From assembly GCA_016650435.1 (NCBI GenBank), contig JAENVT010000136.1:1-11513 (forward strand): a stretch of DNA of 11,513 bases, in the 5' to 3' direction. Positions 9,075-11,513 of this stretch are shown piece after piece. Source of the DNA: Ilumatobacteraceae bacterium (GTDB lineage Bacteria > Actinomycetota > Acidimicrobiia > Acidimicrobiales > Ilumatobacteraceae). A program made the translations under genes and the position numbers. A model generated the notes under the pieces. That model was not told the origin of the DNA. It worked only from the letters and a program-made list of their open reading frames with translations, and did not search any database. Every line of letters starts with the position of its first letter. Within the stretch, counting starts at the first letter, position 1.

Positions 9075-9080
9075 TACGAT
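9075..9080 (+). promoter_or_regulatory. Possible -10 element for a leaderless DUF2277 mRNA
   Basis: TACGAT ends eight bases before the ATG at 9089, and no Shine-Dalgarno sequence lies in between. That spacing would put transcription start at or near the A of the ATG. A weak TTCGTC (9051-9056) is the only -35 candidate, at an 18-base spacing. Confidence 0.35.
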
Positions 9081-9088
9081 CGCGAGCT

Positions 9089-9361
9089 ATGTGCCGCAAC
9101 ATCACCACCCTTCGCGGGCTCGAGCCTTTGGCGACCCCGCAAGAAATCGAAGCCGCCGCACGTCAATTCGTGCGCAAGATCAGCGGTGTGCAGAAGACCT
9201 CGGCCGCCACCGACGCCGCGTTCGAACGGGCCGTGTTGACCATCACCCAAGCATCGACGCAGCTCCTGCGTGACCTCCCGCCGCGCAAGCAGCCGCCGCC
9301 AACTCTGCCGCCGCTGCGCCGCATGGCGCTTGCCAAGGCAGCCACTGCCATCGCCACGTAG
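9089..9361 (+). CDS. DUF2277 family protein
   Basis: Small protein of 90 residues recognised by the family's start MCRNITTLRGLEP, the helix-rich TPQEIEAAARQFVRKISG (16-33) and the following AFERAVLTITQASTQLLRDL (44-63). It ends in a proline- then alanine-rich tail. The family is common in actinobacteria and has no known function. The frame is open upstream to about 8909, but the ATG at 9089 is chosen because family members begin exactly with MCRNI. No ribosome site precedes it; a TACGAT eight bases before the ATG suggests leaderless translation. It is divergent from the NERD gene by 92 bases and meets the amidase gene tail to tail with only six bases between stops. Confidence 0.8.
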   Translation: MCRNITTLRGLEPLATPQEIEAAARQFVRKISGVQKTSAATDAAFERAVLTITQASTQLLRDLPPRKQPPPTLPPLRRMALAKAATAIAT

Positions 9362-9367
9362 TTCGTC

Positions 9368-10813
9368 TTACACAGCAGGGACTCGGTCGAACCACGGATC
9401 GGCGTCTTCGAGCTGCCTCGCGAGTTGTAACAACACGGATTCTTCACCGGCTCTGGCCATGAAGTGGGTACCGATCGGCAACCTGTCGTTGTTCCAGTAC
9501 AGGGGAACCGACATCGCCGGTTGTCCGGTGCCATTGGCGAGCGCAGTGAACGGCGAGTAGGCCAGGACGCCATGCGGGCCCATGCGATAGTCGACAAATT
9601 CCTCGTTGTCGGGCTTGAACCGCCCGATCACAGCCGGCGGTTCAGCAAGAGTCGATGTCAACAACATGTCGAACCCCCGCTCGTCGGCCAAGAAGCGAGC
9701 CATCCGTCGGCCGGTTTCGTGCACCACGCCCACGGCTTCGAGATAGTCGGCACCCGAAATCGCCCGCCCCAGTTCGACGGCCCCCCACGTGACGCCGTCG
9801 AGTTCGTCGCGCCGTACAGGCCGACCGAGTTCGGCCTGGCGGGAACGGACCGTCAGCTCCGTGCCGCAGGCGACGATGTTCGTCCACGCTTTCATGAAGC
9901 GATGGATGTCGACGTTCGGCTCCGCCTCGACCATCTCGTGACCGAGTGACGAGCACAACGAAGCGGTGTGAGCGACGGCGTCGCGACAATCGGGATGGAC
10001 CGGATCACCGGTGAACGACAGCGTCGAGTAGGCAATCCGCAGACGGCGCGGCGGTGCAGCGATCGCCTCCAGCAACGGCTCATCGAGCGGAGGCGCGTAG
10101 TACGGCGCACCCACGTCGGGGCCGTGGGTGGCGTCGATCAGCGCCGCCGTGTCGCGAACGCTGCGCGTCAGGAACCCGTCGATCGCCATGCCTGCCCATC
10201 CCTCGCCGGACGATGGGCCGTCGGGAAGCCGGGCGCGTGTGGGTTTGAGTCCGAAGAGTCCGCACGACGAGGCCGGGATGCGCACGGACCCGCCGCCGTC
10301 ACTGCCGTGCGCAATGGGCACGATCCCGGCAGCGACCGCGGCTGCGGAGCCCGATGACGATCCTCCGGCGACGTGGCCGAGGTTCCACGGATTGCGCGTC
10401 GGTCTGCCATACACGGCCGCCTCGCCGGTCGGACCGATTCCGAACTCGGGGCTGGTTGTTCGAGCGAAGGTGACTAGCCCGGCACGCTCGAGCCTTGTGA
10501 ACAGTTCGGAGTCGACCGAGTAGCGGTACTCGCGGTAGAGCGCGGATCCCATGCTGGTCGGGAAGTCGACCGCCTCGCAGCCGAGATCCTTGATCAGGAA
10601 GGGAACGCCGGTGAAGGGACCATCGGGGAGCCCCGCGGCGATGGCCCGGCGGGCGCGATCAACCTGCATGTAGACCACCGCGGCGATCTGATCGTCGGTG
10701 GCCGTCGTCCGCTGTAGTGCGAGATCGAGCAGCTCAGCGGCCGTAACCTGTCGGTCGCGAACCAATTGGGCCAAACCAAGAGCGTCGTAGCAGCGATACT
10801 CGTCGTAGAGCAT
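9368..10813 (-). CDS. Amidase-signature family amidohydrolase
   Basis: Enzyme of the amidase-signature family, which hydrolyses carboxylic amides through a Ser-cisSer-Lys triad. The 481 residues are the normal length. The signature runs from GGSSSGSAAAVAAG (150-163) through GSDGGGSVRIPASSCGLFGLKP (170-191). By alignment to the family the triad is Lys75 (in FLIKDLG), Ser152 and Ser176, all present with the usual 24-residue spacing between the serines. GVPFLIKD (69-76) and the C-terminal NGTGQPAMSVP also fit. It has no signal peptide, so it is probably cytoplasmic. The ATG at 10813 has no ribosome site, but TATGTT lies eight bases upstream, as for a leaderless message. It is divergent from the O-antigen-ligase-like gene. 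GatA is unlikely because no gatB or gatC is adjacent; the substrate is unknown. Confidence 0.9.
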   Translation of the reverse strand: MLYDEYRCYDALGLAQLVRDRQVTAAELLDLALQRTTATDDQIAAVVYMQVDRARRAIAAGLPDGPFTGVPFLIKDLGCEAVDFPTSMGSALYREYRYSVDSELFTRLERAGLVTFARTTSPEFGIGPTGEAAVYGRPTRNPWNLGHVAGGSSSGSAAAVAAGIVPIAHGSDGGGSVRIPASSCGLFGLKPTRARLPDGPSSGEGWAGMAIDGFLTRSVRDTAALIDATHGPDVGAPYYAPPLDEPLLEAIAAPPRRLRIAYSTLSFTGDPVHPDCRDAVAHTASLCSSLGHEMVEAEPNVDIHRFMKAWTNIVACGTELTVRSRQAELGRPVRRDELDGVTWGAVELGRAISGADYLEAVGVVHETGRRMARFLADERGFDMLLTSTLAEPPAVIGRFKPDNEEFVDYRMGPHGVLAYSPFTALANGTGQPAMSVPLYWNNDRLPIGTHFMARAGEESVLLQLARQLEDADPWFDRVPAV

Positions 10814-10821
10814 GGCACGTC

Positions 10822-10827
10822 AACATA
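10822..10827 (-). promoter_or_regulatory. Possible -10 element for a leaderless amidase mRNA
   Basis: On the minus strand TATGTT ends eight bases before the amidase ATG, and no Shine-Dalgarno sequence intervenes. No good -35 is seen at the expected distance, so the call rests on position only. Confidence 0.3.
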
Positions 10828-10884
10828 GTTCGGCACCCCTGGCCAACGCTCAGAGTGCTGCCAGCGGTCGATCTTAAAAAGAAT

Positions 10885-10913
10885 TTGAGAGTTCGTCGCT
10901 CGGCGTCGATAAC
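10885..10913 (+). promoter_or_regulatory. Candidate promoter for the O-antigen-ligase-like gene
   Basis: TTGAGA (10885-10890), a 17-base spacer and GATAAC (10908-10913) form one of the best-looking promoters in the window, within a locally AT-richer stretch (10871-10890). Transcription should begin about 6-8 bases after 10913, that is at or next to the GTG at 10919, so the message would be leaderless. This also supports 10919 as the start codon. Confidence 0.5.
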
Positions 10914-10918
10914 TGATC

Positions 10919-11513
10919 GTGACTGTTATAGAGACCGAGCCAGACCTAGGCACTGAGAGCGCCGCAGAAGAGGGCCCATACACCGGCAGTTCGCAGTTCG
11001 CGCGGTGGGGAGTGACGACGCACGATGTGTTGGTCCTCGTAGCCGGGGCGATGTTCTGCGCAGGCGCCGGACCCTTTCTCTTCGGCGGTTGGACGCCGCG
11101 CATCGCCGCGTTGCTCGCCGGCCTGCCACTCGGCGTGGTTCTCCTTGTCCGTTTGGCCTGGCATCGCGACAAGGCCGCTCTCGCGGCCACCGGTTTCCTG
11201 TTGTGGGCACTGATCTCGGCCCTCGCTTCTACGGCGCCCTGGCAATCCCTCGTCGGTCAGGTGGATGGCAACACCCACAGCGTGTTGATGTTCGCCGGTG
11301 TATTCGGTTTCTGGGCGCTGGCTCGTTCGCTTTCGGTTCGCGGGCGAGCGCTGGTTGGGCCCGTCCTCGTCGCCGCGCTCGGCGTCAGCGCTCTCGTCGG
11401 AGTGTTGCAAATAGTGTTCGACATCAGGGTCGGGCCACTCGCGGCCGTTGGCGGACGCGCCGCCGGACTCGAGGGAAACGCTGTGTACTTCAGCACGACG
11501 TTGAGTGGCGCAA
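10919..11513 (+). CDS. O-antigen ligase / Wzy polymerase-like membrane protein (3' part missing)
   Basis: The frame is open from a GTG at 10919 to the right edge, giving 198 residues of an unfinished protein. After a polar, acidic N-terminus (1-35) there are about five hydrophobic segments, near 37-57, 62-80, 86-103, 119-136 and 145-168. The stretch GRAAGLEGNAVYFSTTLSG (179-197) resembles the RxxGxxxNxxxF motif near the start of the Wzy_C core of O-antigen ligases and polysaccharide polymerases. Such proteins join or polymerise lipid-linked glycans at the membrane. The start is supported by an in-frame TAA at 10910-10912 and by a promoter placed for a leaderless message; GTG at 11012 is an alternative that would remove the polar N-terminus. 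It is divergent from the amidase gene by 105 bases. Whether it is a ligase, a polymerase or another family member needs the missing part. Confidence 0.65.
   Translation, partial: MTVIETEPDLGTESAAEEGPYTGSSQFARWGVTTHDVLVLVAGAMFCAGAGPFLFGGWTPRIAALLAGLPLGVVLLVRLAWHRDKAALAATGFLLWALISALASTAPWQSLVGQVDGNTHSVLMFAGVFGFWALARSLSVRGRALVGPVLVAALGVSALVGVLQIVFDIRVGPLAAVGGRAAGLEGNAVYFSTTLSGA

Overview
The window is high-GC DNA from an actinobacterium, most likely of class Acidimicrobiia (Ilumatobacter-like). This is inferred from gene content rather than from a search: an actinobacterial-type RpoC, S12 and S7, an F420 (deazaflavin)-type nitroreductase, an actinobacterial-style NERD protein and a DUF2277 protein, together with frequent GTG starts and several starts that look leaderless. 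No rRNA, tRNA, CRISPR array or insertion sequence was seen.

Layout. 1-3081 (+) is the 3' three quarters of rpoC. It converges on 3167-5931 (-), a two-gene operon coding for a CapB/PgsB-type poly-gamma-glutamate synthetase and a CapC/PgsC-type membrane protein. The second protein carries two PgsC units in tandem plus a long acidic tail. A 200-base divergent region (5932-6131) separates this operon from rpsL-rpsG (6132-6987, +), followed by a Ddn-family nitroreductase (7032-7463, +). Next come two minus-strand genes, a small cysteine-rich protein of unknown function and a NERD-domain protein, with a 338-base stretch without a convincing gene between them. A DUF2277 gene (9089-9361, +) meets an amidase-signature enzyme (9368-10813, -) tail to tail. 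A plus-strand O-antigen-ligase/Wzy-like membrane protein starts at 10919 and runs off the right edge.

The left half is the familiar rpoC-rpsL-rpsG ribosome/RNA-polymerase block, but it is split by the oppositely oriented polyglutamate operon and lacks the fusA and tuf genes that normally follow rpsG. PgsB and PgsC would act together at the membrane to polymerise glutamate (or a related amino acid). The usual third component, PgsA/CapA, is not in the window. The right half is a mixed set of single genes with no evident shared pathway.

The points most worth checking are the duplicated PgsC fusion and its location, the arginine at S12 position 88 (a streptomycin-resistance position in other bacteria), the NERD protein whose usual active-site lysine is glutamate, and a 9-bp tandem repeat inside that NERD gene.
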